DNA of 64,000 bases, taken from positions 49,069,289 through 49,133,288 of the forward strand of contig JAPTHN010000004.1 of NCBI GenBank assembly GCA_026936325.1, read 5' to 3'. The translations under genes and the position numbers were made by a program. Of this stretch, positions 12,148 to 24,804 are shown one piece after another (the stretch's first letter is position 1; every line of letters starts with the position of its first letter). Under the pieces are notes generated by a model. It was given only the letters and a program-made list of their open reading frames with translations, ran no database searches and was not told where the DNA came from. Source of the DNA: Platynereis dumerilii (Eukaryota; Annelida; Polychaeta; Phyllodocida; Nereididae).

Positions 12148-12527
12148 CAGGGGCGTAGATCCTGGGGGGGATGGGGGATGGGGGGGGGGATAGGGGGATA
12201 GGGGGGTGCATCCTCCCTAGGATGAGCATAGGGGGGATGATCATATGATTATCCCCCCCCCCTAGAATTTCAACTTATAACTTCATTGTACTTGGGTGTT
12301 GAGAATAATCAGTTATATTTATTTGTCTCTTTCCCATGATATTATTTGCAAAGCTCCAGTTTGCTGTCAATTTACCTGCGATAATCTAAGATATGTTTGC
12401 CAATGGGCGATCAGGTTACCTGCAAAATCCCCCGCACTGCGACTTTAGGCCTGCTAGGCCTCGTGCGTAGTTCGCGTACGCCAAGATCATCCCCCCCCCC
12501 TACAAAAATGAAAAATATACGCCCCTG
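12148..12527. mobile_element. hAT MITE, 380 bp
   Basis: The termini are CAGGGGCGTAGATCC and, inward from the right, CAGGGGCGTATATTT. The flanking 8-mers ACCGTTTT (12140-12147) and ACAGTTTT (12528-12535) match at 7 of 8, as expected of an aged hAT target duplication. The left end holds G-rich GGGGGAT repeats. It is non-coding. Confidence 0.88.
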
Positions 12528-12754
12528 ACAGTTTTTACACTTTCTACTTTTGCAAGTGATGGACAAATCAATATCCAAAATCCAAACGAACCAACCTGAC
12601 TGACAAAATCGACAATTTATTGACTTTAGCTTATATTTTAAATAACAATTCCCGGAAAAAGGTCAAGGCAAAAACAGATTTGAGAAAATACCAAAATGAT
12701 AACAAAATCAATATTTTCAGAAATGGATTTTCCTTCATTTCCAGGATAGATTGG

Positions 12755-12800
12755 TCCACGATTGCGGCTTTACAGCCTGTATTTATGCACTTAGTATGCT
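12755..12800 (-). repeat. SINE 3' fragment
   Basis: GATTGCGGCTTTACAGCC then TGTATTTATGCACTTAG is a short diverged copy of the SINE 3' end. Confidence 0.55.
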
Positions 12801-12855
12801 TCTGTTTAATTTTAATCCCCCCCCCACCCAACCAACCAATCCAACATATGCCTTG

Positions 12856-14426
12856 AAGTGATTTTGCCCCAGGCATAATTTCAATGTAATTAGATAGGAG
12901 GGCTGCACCACCTCAAAGACTATCCAGAGATCTGCTGCTTTCTCTTGTGATCTGTTGAAAAAGAGGACCCCACAGGGTCTACCGTATTTATTAGATAAAA
13001 GCCCCCCCCCCTTTAAAATAGAGGTCTGCCCAAAAATACAGGTGCCTTTCCAAATTAATTAAGGCCTCCCTCGAATAAAGTCCCCTTTTTGTCCATCATG
13101 CCTTTGAAAATTGTGATTTGAGATTACTTATAACATGTATAAGACTTATATAGTCACTAATAAGAAATTGCCATTTTTGTATCATGAAGACAACAGAATA
13201 CCATCTCAAATAGAGGCCCTGCTGGAATCTTTTTCAAAAAATGATATGGTGGGGGGAGGGGATTGGGAGTATTTAAAAATCTTTACAAGAACCTGTGGAT
13301 TCAAAGCCCCTGTTTTTGTGATTGATGAAAATTTTTTGGTGTATGTTTTGGAGTTTGTCAATCCAGGGAGCTGCAGGAACTGTGAGGTCCTTACTGCTCC
13401 CTGGTCTATCCAAATAGGCCCAAAACATATTCTTAGATCTATCGATTCTATTCTATAGATCTGCTTCTGTTTAGTGACCCTTGTCTAGAAAAACATTTCC
13501 TCTCAAAACCCCTCAAGATTCGCAGCTCCAAGTGTTCAAGATTTTGTTTAATGACCCATGCAGGCACAAGAACCTTAAGTTCTAATTGTCCTGTAACAAA
13601 AGACCTATTGTGGCATGTGTTCCATTGTAGCCATGTGATCATTTAACAATGGCTCACATACCCCCTCTGGCGACCAAATGGCACATCTTTGAAGTCAACT
13701 CAATTAAAGACAGATTAGACCAACTCAAAGGTTGTTGAAAAGACAATTTTAGCATTTTTCAGCACTTTGAAGGAAACTGAGCATGTTGAACAGCCATGAG
13801 CATGATGAGAGAGCATGGTGAGAGAGTCATGAGCATTCTGTTCAGGTACAGGCAGTTCATTGAAATAACATTAAGGTTCACAGACATTTTAGGGCCAGAA
13901 TAATAATTTTCTCCCAAAATCAATTTGACCTGCATATCAAAACAACAAAGTTTTTTTATAGCCCTGCAACACCAAAAGCTCAAGTTTTAATGTAGATTTT
14001 AAAAAAATCTTTATTAAAAGTAATAATATTAAGATGTAACCAATTTCATTGTCGTATAAACACTATAAACATGATAAAACAAATGCAAATGATCCATTTA
14101 CATACGATAGGCACATACATATAGGATCATAATGCATGATAAACTGAAATTGTACTTAAATCACACATGAATTTCAGGCTAATTTTAGCTATTATATTTC
14201 ACAATATGTTGATATATGTCCATGATTGCTCTAAGTATTGTCTAAATCTCCATGGATCATGTGAACTAGAGAAAAGTACAGGAAATCTGAACAATTTCAC
14301 GAAATTTAATCCAATTATATTCCCTATTAAATTTCAATATTTCAGTCCGTTCTCATGATGTTATTCTTTTACGTCTTACACTCCCAAGTCCAATACATGT
14401 ATTGTATGATATGTTTTTGTTATTAT
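12856..14426. other. no gene recognised
   Basis: It is AT-rich. Open frames at 13135-13458 and 13759-13983 show no domain, and I found no convincing splice context. Confidence 0.45.
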
Positions 14427-14774
14427 GGATTGATTGGATGGATGGATGATTGGGGCTTTACGTCCTGTATTTATGCACTTGGGAGGCTAATTGGGACAGG
14501 AGGAGGACACGGCAATGAGCATGAGGCAAAGGATGATTGAAACAGCCGTCCAAAAGCCAAGGCGACAAGGCAAGAGCTGGATTCGAACCCTGGACCCAGC
14601 GATTGGCAGCCCAGCAACCCTCCCACCAGGAGAGGAGGAGGACACAGCAATGAGGTGAAAGATGATTGAAACAGCCATCCAAAATAGGCCCAGGTGACAA
14701 GGCAAGAGCAGAATTCGAACCCTGGACCCAGCGATTGGCAGCCAGCACGCTACCACGAGACCAACCCTCCCACC
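14427..14774 (-). repeat. partly dimeric SINE
   Basis: A (GATG)n tail and 3' part start at about 14427. A first tRNA-like head has a B box (reverse complement of GGATTCGAACC) at 14579-14589 and ends CCCTCCCACC at 14627. A second unit lacking the 3' tail follows directly, with a B box at 14711-14721 and the end CCCTCCCACC at 14774. The second unit starts inside the body (GGAGGAGGACACAGCAATGAGG), so this looks like a tandem duplication of the head and body. Confidence 0.8.
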
Positions 14775-14834
14775 TCTTCCTTGATTGAGGGTTGCTAGAT
14801 GTATGATGAACCCCATGGAATGACATGCAGCATT

Positions 14835-15512
14835 GATGTATGATGGATGGATGATTGGGGCTTTACGTCCTGTAGGGCTGCACGATAATAGGTTGAGATG
14901 CGATATGCGATAACTATGTCTCATATCGCGATGTCGATAAATTGGGGACTTCAAGTGGTTGGTGGTGGCGCTACTGTACTAGAGAGTCACTATGATGTCA
15001 CCATTGTCACAATGTTGATGTCACAACCACAACAATGACACAATTGATGACATCACCATTGTTTACTCACTATCTAATGGTTACCCCTGATGCATTGAAG
15101 TCCCCCATTGTGCAATAATTTCACAAGCAAGAGATTTCCGTTTAAACTTCAAAACTGTAGTAAAAAGTTTGAATTTCATGAGAAGAAATTCCCATTTCTG
15201 GGCAAAAATACAGGAAAATTTTTTAATTTATTTATCGCCCCTTTGTGCGATTACATTATCACCCTACTTGATATCGAGATAACGATAAATTTGCGATTAA
15301 TCATGCAGCCTTAACGTCCTGTATCAGCTGTTTATGAACTTTATAAGCTAATTTGGACAGGAGAAGGACACAGCAATTAGATGAAGGATGCTTGAAACTG
15401 CTGTCCAACAAGTTCAGATGATGATCAGATCGTCTCAAGAGTGGGAATCGAACCGTGGACCCAGCGATTGACAGCCCAATCCGCTAACAACTGCTCAAGC
15501 TAACCCTACTCT
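14835..15512 (-). repeat. SINE interrupted by a hAT element
   Basis: The GATG tail and ATGATTGGGGCTTTACGTCC (about 14850-14870) continue after the insertion with ACGTCCTGTATCAGCTG (15314), then the body and a tRNA-like head with AATCGAACCGTGGACCC near 15446. Its tail lies about 60 bp from the SINE dimer. Confidence 0.8.
14873..15313. mobile_element. hAT MITE, 441 bp
   Basis: The termini are TAGGGCTGCACGAT and, inward from the right, TAAGGCTGCATGATT. A perfect 8-bp target duplication, ACGTCCTG, lies at 14865-14872 and 15314-15321, inside the host SINE. The interior includes CGATATGCGATA-type subterminal repeats and several TGATGTCA motifs. There is no transposase. Confidence 0.93.
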
Positions 15513-17439
15513 TGCATTGATGCATAAACAAGCAGTTGTATTTGTAACCTTTCGCATTGAAGCAATAGCAAAACATTGCATGGTTCACATACATTTTAGT
15601 GACATGTATAATTATGTTGTACATATCTAAATAGAGCTAAAACAAAGATAAATGACAAATGTCGAATGATACACAATGCTACATATTATGCACAGGACAC
15701 TCCGCTTAAATTACAATTGCGAAATAACTCAAAAATTTAAACATTAAATCCGGCCATCTCACAAATCATTTCCAAATGATTTCCTCTGCAGACATAAAGA
15801 TTGTACACAATTTGATAAAATTGGTCTTCCAATTTCTTCAAATTGCTCTGAAATGACTAAATTTCACTAAAATGCAGAGAAGATTGCTTCAACAAATGTT
15901 AAACGGTTGCCTTGGTGATCTGACATTATTTAAGTGATTACAAGAGCTCTTGTCTCATGACTGAAGGTCACATGACTGAAGTGAAGGTCACATGACTGAC
16001 ATGGTGCCATATATATATCAAGTCACATGACTGTTCTAAGTTATAATCTGAAGTCACATTGTCAAATTATTCCGAATGACCCGGTATGCACATGTCAGGC
16101 TAAATTTAAGTTCAAGTGGCAATTTGAGGTTTTACATTGTTTTACATTATATATTTATAGGAATTAGGATATCTAGGTGAAGAATTTAAATTGCTCTCAT
16201 TTTATAGTTAAAATAGAATTTGACCTAAAAGAGTGCTACATTAGCAAAAATTGCTGCAGATTAATATAGAATTTTTTTTTTTAGATCACTTATGTATTCT
16301 AGAAATCTTTGCATTAAACATGCTGAATGAAAATTCTACATGATCTGATGATGTGAAAAAGTCATCTATTAGCAGATAACCGCTTATTATTTAATAACCA
16401 TTCATAATGGAAAATGTTAAATACGGTTGATATTTTGTGGAAGTTACTTCTGCAAAAAAAAGGCATTCATAATGAGGGTCAGAAAAAATGTGAATTTCAG
16501 GAATATCAAAACTGTCTTCAATTTTCCTGTGAGATTTAGAAGCATTGACATGCCCAAATTCCCTATTAATTCCAGCAATACCAAAACGAAGCATTTTATT
16601 AAATCCATTTTCCATACCTTCTACCTTCTTCATATCAAGCATATCTCAAATGACAATGGAAATCATTCCTTATGAATTTTTCATTCCTCATTTTACTATT
16701 TCATTTGTTGTATGTATACCTCTTGACTACCTGCCAGCCTGCCACTATTCCCTGTACTACAATGTCCACACACCAGCTCATGTATTGTGTATGCTCACTT
16801 TCTATGCATTTGCTAACCTGGAGCAAAAAACAAACATTCCTCAACTTTTTTGGGACCTTTTTTTTCCACATTTCCCTCCTTTTTTTAACTTTTTGCAAAT
16901 CTTTTTTAAGGATCATTTTTGTATTTCTATTTTTAAATGTCTTCTTTTTAATGCACAAGCTTTTGTCTTCCATTCCAAATGTTCCTGTACAACATTGAAC
17001 ATTTACAATGTCATTGTGTTGAAATTTGTGAAGTCCAAATTCAGCACAATTTCAGCCTTCCATAACGCTCTGCACTCTGGAACAATTTAATTACACTTTA
17101 AACTAAAATACAGAATTACAGAATATCAGATGGATATGCATAGTAAATGTTGAATTTAGCAAATTTATTTGTATCTCAGACTCTTAAGAATCATGATGAT
17201 AAATAAGTTTAACTTCATTTAAATAATATAAATCTTCTTTTGCGTTATCTACGAAGATAGATCTAATAATCTTTAAGTAATTCATTCTATTAATTAAAAT
17301 CTTAGTAATCTTACATAAATCTGCTAATCATCAATGACTCCTAATAATCAATCAATCAATCAATCAAAAATCAATGATTTAGTCTACCTATCTGTCTAGC
17401 TGTCTGTCTGTCTATCAATCTACTATCAATCTATTCATT
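15513..17439. other. no gene recognised
   Basis: It is very AT-rich. A long frame at 16545-17090 is Phe/Cys/Ser/His-rich with no domain and fits chance in T-rich DNA. A small GTCACATGACTGA direct repeat lies at 15968-15998. Confidence 0.5.
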
Positions 17440-17477
17440 CATCATTTTGTCTATCTATCTATCTATCTATCTATTTA

Positions 17478-17540
<63 letters not shown>

Positions 17541-17543
17541 TTA

Positions 17544-17578
<35 letters not shown>

Positions 17579-17630
17579 GTCTATCTATCTATCTAGCTAG
17601 CGAGCTATCTATCTATCTATTTATCATCAT
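17440..17630. repeat. (CTAT)n microsatellite
   Basis: CTAT units with internal TTTATAT interruptions repeated at about 17475 and 17540, which suggests block duplication. CTAGCTAGCGAGC lies near 17592. Confidence 0.93.
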
Positions 17631-17963
17631 TTTGTCCGCTACATAAGCACTCAAAACTAAGTTAAAAGTAGTAAAGCTAACAGAGCAGCGTATTATTTCA
17701 AATTATCAATTATCATATCACGCATATTGATCATAGTTTCGCAAAAGGTTCAAATAAAGCAGAACCATGCAAAATCGATATATAATTGCACAGAAACGAT
17801 TATATGTCTTTGCGCATGTTGCAGTTAATAAGTAATAATTTAGGATGAGACCATTTAATAATAATTGGCTTCGAGTTTTCCACGGCGGTAAAGTATTTAT
17901 TTCAGTGTAACGGCGGCCATAATTATTTATTTCAAGCACGCGAAGTTCCAAAATATTCATTCC

Positions 17964-18892
17964 CAGTGCTTTTCTTAGCCATTAGCCACATTAGCAGATT
18001 ATCATTTGCCAATGCATCCTCCATGTGGCTAATGAAAATTGCATATAGCTACTTGCATGTAAATTAGCCACACATCAACTGATCAATGCATCATCATCAT
18101 CATCATACCCTTAATTCATGGATGCTTTACGCTACTCCTCCTAAACTACTCATTCCCCATAGCTACAAATTTGCAAGCAGCATTATTTCATGCCATACAA
18201 CAACCATAAGTATGTCTGCTGTCTCAAATTGATCATATTAGGCCTATACCATTGCACTTATTACTCATTTAAGCACGACTATCAATAGGCTATTATCCAA
18301 TGGTCGTGGCTGGTTGATGATTCTCCCTGGACTCCGGAGAGGGAGGGATGGGCCACTGTTGATCACTGGCCCTTGATATTCAAGGCTCATCACAAAATGT
18401 ATATATTTTTTTCAATCACCATTTATCCTTCTTCCTTTTCTCATTCCCCTTTCACGGGTACTGTGCTAGTACCCTTAATTCATGGATGCTTTACGCTACT
18501 CCTCCCAAACTACTCATTGCCCATGACTAAAAATTTGCAAGCAACATTATTTCACGCCATACAACAACCATAAGTGGGTCTGCTTTCTCAAACTGTTCAT
18601 ATTAGGCCTATACCTGTGCACTTAGTTCTCATTTATGCACGACTGTCAATAGGCTATTCTCCAATGGTGATGGTTGATTGATGATTCTGAGGGAGGCATG
18701 AGCCAAGTAGATCACTGGCCCTTAAGGTCTCGCTCATGAATGCTATCTTTCTCACCTCATCACAACATGTATACTTCCTTAATCACCATTTATCCATCAT
18801 CCTTTTCTTATTCCCGTTTCACGGGTATTATGCTAGTTTTACTAAAATTGGCCTTTGTGGCTAATTGCATTTTGGTCCTAGGAAAAGCACTG
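17964..18892. mobile_element. TIR element carrying a tandem 365-bp duplication
   Basis: The ends read CAGTGCTTTTCTTAGCC and, inward from the right, CAGTGCTTTTCCTAGGACC. ATTCC directly abuts both ends, a possible 5-bp remnant of a target duplication. Inside, a unit starting ACCCTTAATTCATGGATGC occurs twice in direct tandem (about 18107-18469 and 18470-18836), each ending in a TTTCACGGGTA...TATGCTAGT-like segment. It is hAT-like by its CAGTG terminus, but the family is not certain. Confidence 0.65.
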
Positions 18893-19856
18893 ATTCCAAA
18901 TCAAGCACACCGTATTAAGAAATACTCTCCAGAAATAATTTATTTCAAGACTGCCCAAAAAGAATTTAATTATTTCACCAATTTGAGCAAGAAACTATCT
19001 ATTAAAAAACAAATCCCAAGTCCCCCCCCTAAGATTAAATGATGGCCCCCATATCTCTGATTGCTTGGACAAGTGAACATGAAATATTAAAATATTAAAG
19101 GGAGATTATTTCTGATCAACAGTCATCACCAGATCACAATGACCACTGTGCACTAAAGCTGTAAAGATTGCATAGATTGCAGCCTGCCCACTACATGTAC
19201 CATGCATCAATTATTGCTATTTCTGCCTTGTCAGCTTTTATATTATCATAATCTATCAATTATCATGATTTATCATGAGCAGACCAGTAAATCAGAAATA
19301 TATAAGTAATCCCAATAATTAATTGCCTGCAGGCTACTGCAGGTAGCAAAACAACTTGTTGACATATGTATATATACGCATTGTCAATAGCATATACATA
19401 TTTCGAAATATGTCAAAGTTGATCTACTTTTTTGCAGTTTTAGCTGCTACAATAAACAGTGATAAAGTAGAAATATGTACACCTTTCTATCGATCTCTAT
19501 GGATATGGCATATATGCTGTTCATACTGAGCCTAAGGTATCACATACTAATTTACAATGTGTTTATGTTAAACATGATAAAAACTTCAAAATTCTCACGA
19601 CATACTGATCAACCATCAGCGGATGACCCTTATTATGACAGTGATGTCACCTCATCTGGACAAATTTGTTAAATTGGGAACCATCCCTTCTCATCATAAT
19701 TATTATCTTACTAATTTTTATAATAATCATATGATCATTGTCAAGAATTTGTTGTTGTTTTAATCTCTTTCAGTATATAACATCACTACAAATGTTTCTG
19801 AAAAAAGAAAAGACACAAAACATCATGAAATCACAAAAGGCAACAAGCAAACTTAC
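18893..19856. other. no gene recognised; expected intron or downstream part of the minus-strand gene
   Basis: The donor after exon 2 points into this stretch, but I found no further exon in the required phase. Confidence 0.4.
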
Positions 19857-20110
19857 CGAACGGTAAACCATCATCGACTTCATGGTGCTGTTTCTTGCGG
19901 TTAGCATTAGGTGGCGCCAGCGTCACTTTGCACTCTCTGTGATTGGAGGAATGGCAACACTTGGGGGACCCTGAGCGCGTGAGAGGTGGCGGGTAGACGA
20001 AGGCAGTGCCCCCTTGTGGCATCCGTAATCCCGTCGGGGTCCGCGGTAAACTCCGTGGAGATCCAGGACCCGTTGAAACTGAACTGGCATCATCACTGAA
20101 GAGGTCGCCT
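19857..20110 (-). CDS. internal exon 2 of a Ser/Pro-rich protein gene
   Basis: A 254-nt internal exon. The acceptor is TTTTGCAG (AG at 20112-20111) after a pyrimidine tract; the donor is CG/GTAAGT (GT at 19856-19855). The exon starts with one base that completes an Arg codon left open by the donor at 24805, then reads GDLFSDDASSVSTGPGSPR in frame. It leaves one base (phase 1) for the next exon. It encodes about 84 residues with SPRSLPRTP and RSGSP motifs, which look like proline-directed phosphorylation sites, and a Cys/His patch (CCHSSNHREC). I do not recognise a domain. Downstream exons should lie at lower coordinates or outside the window. Confidence 0.72.
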
Positions 20111-20171
20111 CTGCAAAAGAGCGGGAAATTCAAAACTAAAATTTTTACTGAACATCAACATGATAAAGAGC

Positions 20172-20307
20172 CAGGGTTGGTGATTTTTAAAAAGTCAAAT
20201 GATTTCAATCAAATAAATTGATTGTAATCAAATAAAACATCATTTTAATGCATTTGAACTATGATTTAAATTGCCTCCGATTTAAATGCCAATAGGGTCC
20301 AACCCTA
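20172..20307. mobile_element. possible AT-rich MITE
   Basis: CAGGGTTGGTGATTTTTAA at the left faces GGTCCAACCCTA at the right (TIR CAGGGTTGG/TAGGGTTGG). The interior is rich in TGATTTAAAT-like words, a composition seen in some hAT MITEs. The flanking 8-mers do not match well, so the call is tentative. Confidence 0.4.
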
Positions 20308-22518
20308 TGAAAGTATTATTGAAAAACCAATATTGAATATTGAGCAGCATGCTCTATAAATGTGAGAAAACACTTTAAAACTCCTAAAATTGGTATAGCA
20401 TGTACATGATGTATAGTTTGTAAAATAAAGGTCAGAAATAGAATATGTGACAAGTTTGCTATTAATGTGTATTTCTAACTGTATCGTGAAAAATGACCAG
20501 CTGATTTTGTTATTTTTAGACCCCTTTGTCCTTTGTGTACTGATACTATTTCAGACAACTGCATTGCTTAACAAATCAAACAATGTATGACAAATTAAAA
20601 TTGTTTATTTATTTTATCAATATATTAGGTCATTGGTAAGAAAGTGCAGAAATTGCAATAATGACACATCGTCGTTCAAAATGGTGGCTGTAAAAATACC
20701 CATTGCGTTAGAAATTTAACTAAAATCATGGATCCAGGGCTCATTCCGTGTCTTAATCACTGTTAATTGAGAATTTTCGGTCTCCAGCTAGGTTTGAAAT
20801 ACAATCAAATTTCTAAAGGAGGAACCTAGGAATTCTTAAAAATCTAGATGCGGGTATTCTTGTTTTGCACAATGTAACATCTTTTATTGATGCGCTTACG
20901 CCTTTTTAGCATCTTTATGAAGTTCAATGAACAATAGCCTTATCCTTGATACTATCGACTATGTAATATTTAAACTTCTAAAATATAATACATGATCCTC
21001 TATAAAACACCTTTATTTTTTCAATCTTATTTTGTGGCTTAAATCCGAAAACATACTTTACATGCTTTAATCTCTGAAATCCAGGTCAAAAACAAGAGAT
21101 TTGTTTTACAGACATATTGATGCTTCACAAATTAATCTTCGTTATTTTTGTTACGTCATAATGACAAAAAGTCGGTAAATCTATGCTTAATTTTAAGCCG
21201 GAATGATGTCACACATATGAACTATCACGATAAGTCTGAAATAAATATCTCCCAGAAACTGCAATACATATATAACACTGTATAAGTCGGTGTGACGTAC
21301 ATACTAAGTCAATTTTTGACAAATCCAAATTCATCGGCTTAACTTAGCTGTGAGTGGGAGTTAGGATCATGGATGGGACACCATAAAGTAATAAATCATT
21401 CAGAATCTATGTTTTGGAAAGTACGATAGATCTAGACCTATTGCGACCGTTAATCAGATCAGTAGATTAATTGATTAATCATGTTAATACACCTAAAGCT
21501 TGTATTAGCTTATTTTTGTGATTTTTTCTTAATTTTGTAGAAAGTGAAAAATGCAGATTTTTATATAAATAAAATGTGAAGCTTTCAAAAAAATTTTAGG
21601 TTTTCTCAAGGATCCAAAATGATGGAAACCATTGCAAAGAGCAAATAAATAATTCAAATATTTGTTTGTTGTCTTATGAACTTTCTAATGAGGTTTTTCA
21701 GAAAAACATACCAAATTTTTGTTAAAATACTCTGACTGCTATACAATAGACAGCCAAACCAATTCATTCCAAGTTAATTTCATTCTTTGTTTTTGATATA
21801 GATACCAATGTGTTCAATGGATCTTGTATTTTTTTTTTCAACTTTTGATCTTTTCTCAGGTCAAATTTCAAGATCCATTGACATTGCAGACGACCACACA
21901 CGTGTGCATTCTATTAATATGACGTCACCAAAGAATTTCCTTTGGAATCTTTTTTGTTCTAAATATAGACATTTTTGGTGCCTGGATGTATACAATTGTG
22001 CCTCCCACAAGAGAGAGTTCTCAGAAAATACCTCTCAGACAAGTTTGAGCAGGTACTAAATTTATATAGATGATATAATTCACTTGTTAGAGTTGTTGAC
22101 AAATACTGAATGGTTCTTGAACCTAATTTTAAACCAATGTCCGCCACTGTGCAGATAGAGACCCAAGAATAAGCCTAGATATTAGATAACAGTCACAATC
22201 TTCAGATAACAGAGGAGACTTCAGATAAGGTGGAGTAGGGATGGGACAAAAACACTCCTTATCACTGCTTATTACAGCACTTGAACATTGCAAACTTTAA
22301 TTTAAATAGTAAAATTGTTTGTGCCTTTTTAATCTCTTTTGTTTTGTTTTTGTACATGCATTTTACCAAAAATAAATATTGTTCCAGACTTTTTACATCA
22401 TCACCACATGTACCTGTGCTTTATTCAGTACTTAGTACATATGGCACATGTTGCATGTGAGATCTACACAACTACAAATTCTGGTGATCTACAAATTCTG
22501 ATGATCATAACTTACTGA

Positions 22519-22770
22519 GATTCTATCTCTCTATCTCTCTATCTCTCTATCTCTCTATCTCTCTATCTATCTATCTATCTATAGGGATCCATCAATACTA
22601 CTTTTTCACTTCTGATCTTATACCGATCCTGGTATTTTGTTTGCGATACTACTGATACCGTTCCGATACCATCATCGTAGTGCCACCGATCTGATACTCC
22701 TTGTTAGTGCTGGATCGGTACATCCCTATCTATCTATCTATCTATCTATCTATCCATCTATCTACCTATC
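22519..22770. repeat. CTCTAT/CTAT microsatellite, split by a MITE
   Basis: ATCTCT units become CTAT units up to 22581. The array resumes at 22729-22770 after the element at 22582-22728. Confidence 0.9.
22582..22728. mobile_element. hAT MITE, 147 bp, inside a microsatellite
   Basis: The termini are TAGGGATCCATCAATAC and, inward from the right, TAGGGATGTACCGATCC. TCTATCTA flanks both sides (22574-22581 and 22729-22736), although the repeat background makes that weak evidence. The interior has repeated GATACC/CCGATAC words. Confidence 0.75.
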
Positions 22771-22979
22771 AATGCCTGTTGAGATATGCATGTATAAAAT
22801 TGCATCGTTAGCTTTTGATATTCATATGATATTAGAGAATTAATGCAATCTAAGTTTGGGTGTTAGGGTAAATTAGACATGCAAAATTTGCAAATCAGCT
22901 TTTACAAATGAATAGATCTTTTGACAATACATGCAATAGCTACACCTTGATATGGCTGAATATTCATGGAGGATTACCA

Positions 22980-23400
22980 TATCAAATCGATAAGAGGACA
23001 ATTTTTAGGACACCTCTTCGGTAGAGGTATCGGCTGCGATTCCCCGATACATGGATAGGAAGAATTACTTGTTCACCGGTGTAACTGCAGTTACTCAACA
23101 TCATAACCAATGAAAACACTGAGTATTCTCTTGCCCATACCACCGTTGGTTATACAGTCTAGGAGTAGTGCCTCCGATCTCATACTGATACTGCTTTTTG
23201 GTGCCGATACCACTGATACAGATACCTGGTACCGTATCGGTATCGGAAGATTCGGAATGTCACTGCAGTTAACATGGTTAATCATGTTAATGTATCGTAA
23301 GCTCTCCAAGCAAGAGATAAAGCATAAAGCATCCATCTAACGCTGGGAGGTTTCGGAGGGGGGCTGGTATCGGAACCCAGGATCCTGAGGAAAGCAACCC
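22980..23400. mobile_element. decayed hAT-like remnant related to 22582-22728
   Basis: GCCTCCGATCTCATACTGATAC and GGTACCGTATCGGTATCGG (23169-23249) share wording with the neighbouring MITE. Clear ends and a target duplication are not seen. Confidence 0.4.
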
Positions 23401-24804
23401 AGCGGGCTACAACTGTTTTTTCGGGTCATTATGGTAACTGACCTATATGAATGACATCTTATAATGGCTATATCATGTATCTGGTGAAAACGTTTTATCT
23501 TGTAATGAATTAGCATTGCAGCAATAGCATATATATACATAAGCTATACACTGCAGTTCAAAGGTACTATGTACACAACAAGTATCTATAGAACTTGATA
23601 GAATAGAATGTGACCTGAATATCTGACCTGAAATTTAATCCTTTCAGGTCAAGTTCCAAATTTTTAAAAATATGTTCCAACTTCCTGCTAGATCATGTAG
23701 AATAGATCAATGTCAACCATGACTTTGAGACTTCCTAAATTGTGTGAAGTCAAAACAATGCAACCAAATCACCTAACCAGACAGCCTATTGTTTCTGTGC
23801 ATAAGCAGCTTGTCTGACTAAAACACATTCCTCAAGTCCCACCCAGGGTTTGAGCAGGGTTGAGGACTGCAGGTCATCCAGTGCATTTAGTGCTAGGACC
23901 TGTTGCAGTCTATTTACAATACCTATTGTTACAAAGTCAGATCATGTAAGACCTGCAGGCTTGCCAGTATTATAGTTGCGGTTTTATGTAATGGGACTTT
24001 AACAACATTTCCTTTGAGCGAAATTTGTAATGACCAAAGTCACTTTAAAACAGCTCCAAAATGTAGCTAAATGTCATATTTGAGGCTCTGGGTGGGGTTT
24101 TGCGTCCCTCTGTTCCTAGACATTTTACTCTTTAATTCCCTGTGCATCCAGAAGCTTTATATATTTTAGGAATAGTACTGTTAAAATCCTCCTGACTGGA
24201 TATTATTAACGTGATTAAGGTGGGTCAAAATCTGTAGACCAGAATTTGAACAGTTGAAATTTTATAAATTAGGGGTTTCTATAGCAATTCATTTTGGCAT
24301 TGTTCAAGACCAATTGTCAAACTTTATGAATTAAAGGTCCAGTGCACTACAATAAATTTCAGAAGAGTTGCATATACTTTCTTGATGGACCCATATATAT
24401 AAAATGCCTCTGCCTTTTGCAGATGGCTTGTTATATACCCCCAATGAATAGCAAGGAACTTTCAAAGTTTAGAAATCTACTATACTGGTGACAAGTTGTC
24501 CAATAACGTAAGCCCAGACAACAGATCAGAAAGACTAACATACAATTTTATGTAAATATAGATTAATAACAAAAAGTTATGTATAGTTACTAAACTACTT
24601 GAATTCAATTGCTTCTGTTCAGAAAAAAAGCATAAAGCAATGTAACAAGTGAGTGAGTTTTTGCTTAATTGTTTAATGTCCCATGAGTGATCAGAACCAA
24701 TTGGGCAATTTAGGGACTAAAAGCAATGTTACAAAATTGTCTCCCAAATATTCTAAGATACTTTAAATTTATATTATTTTCTGCTAAATGATCGCTATAC
24801 ATAC

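Larger units (their letters stand above)
20111..24804 (-). other. 4.7-kb intron between exons 1 and 2
   Basis: It is bounded by donor GTATGT (24804-24799) and acceptor TTTTGCAG. It contains a possible MITE at 20172, a CTAT array with a hAT MITE at 22519-22770, a related hAT remnant near 22980-23400, and otherwise unremarkable AT-rich DNA. Confidence 0.65.

Noticed and set aside
14458-14954. Two overlapping minus-strand frames (122 and 155 residues)
   Set aside because: They lie over the SINE dimer. Internal similarity reflects the duplicated tRNA-like heads, not a protein.
16545-17090. 181-residue frame
   Set aside because: It is Phe/Cys/His-rich from T-rich DNA. There is no domain, no splice context, and a second overlapping frame is equally long.
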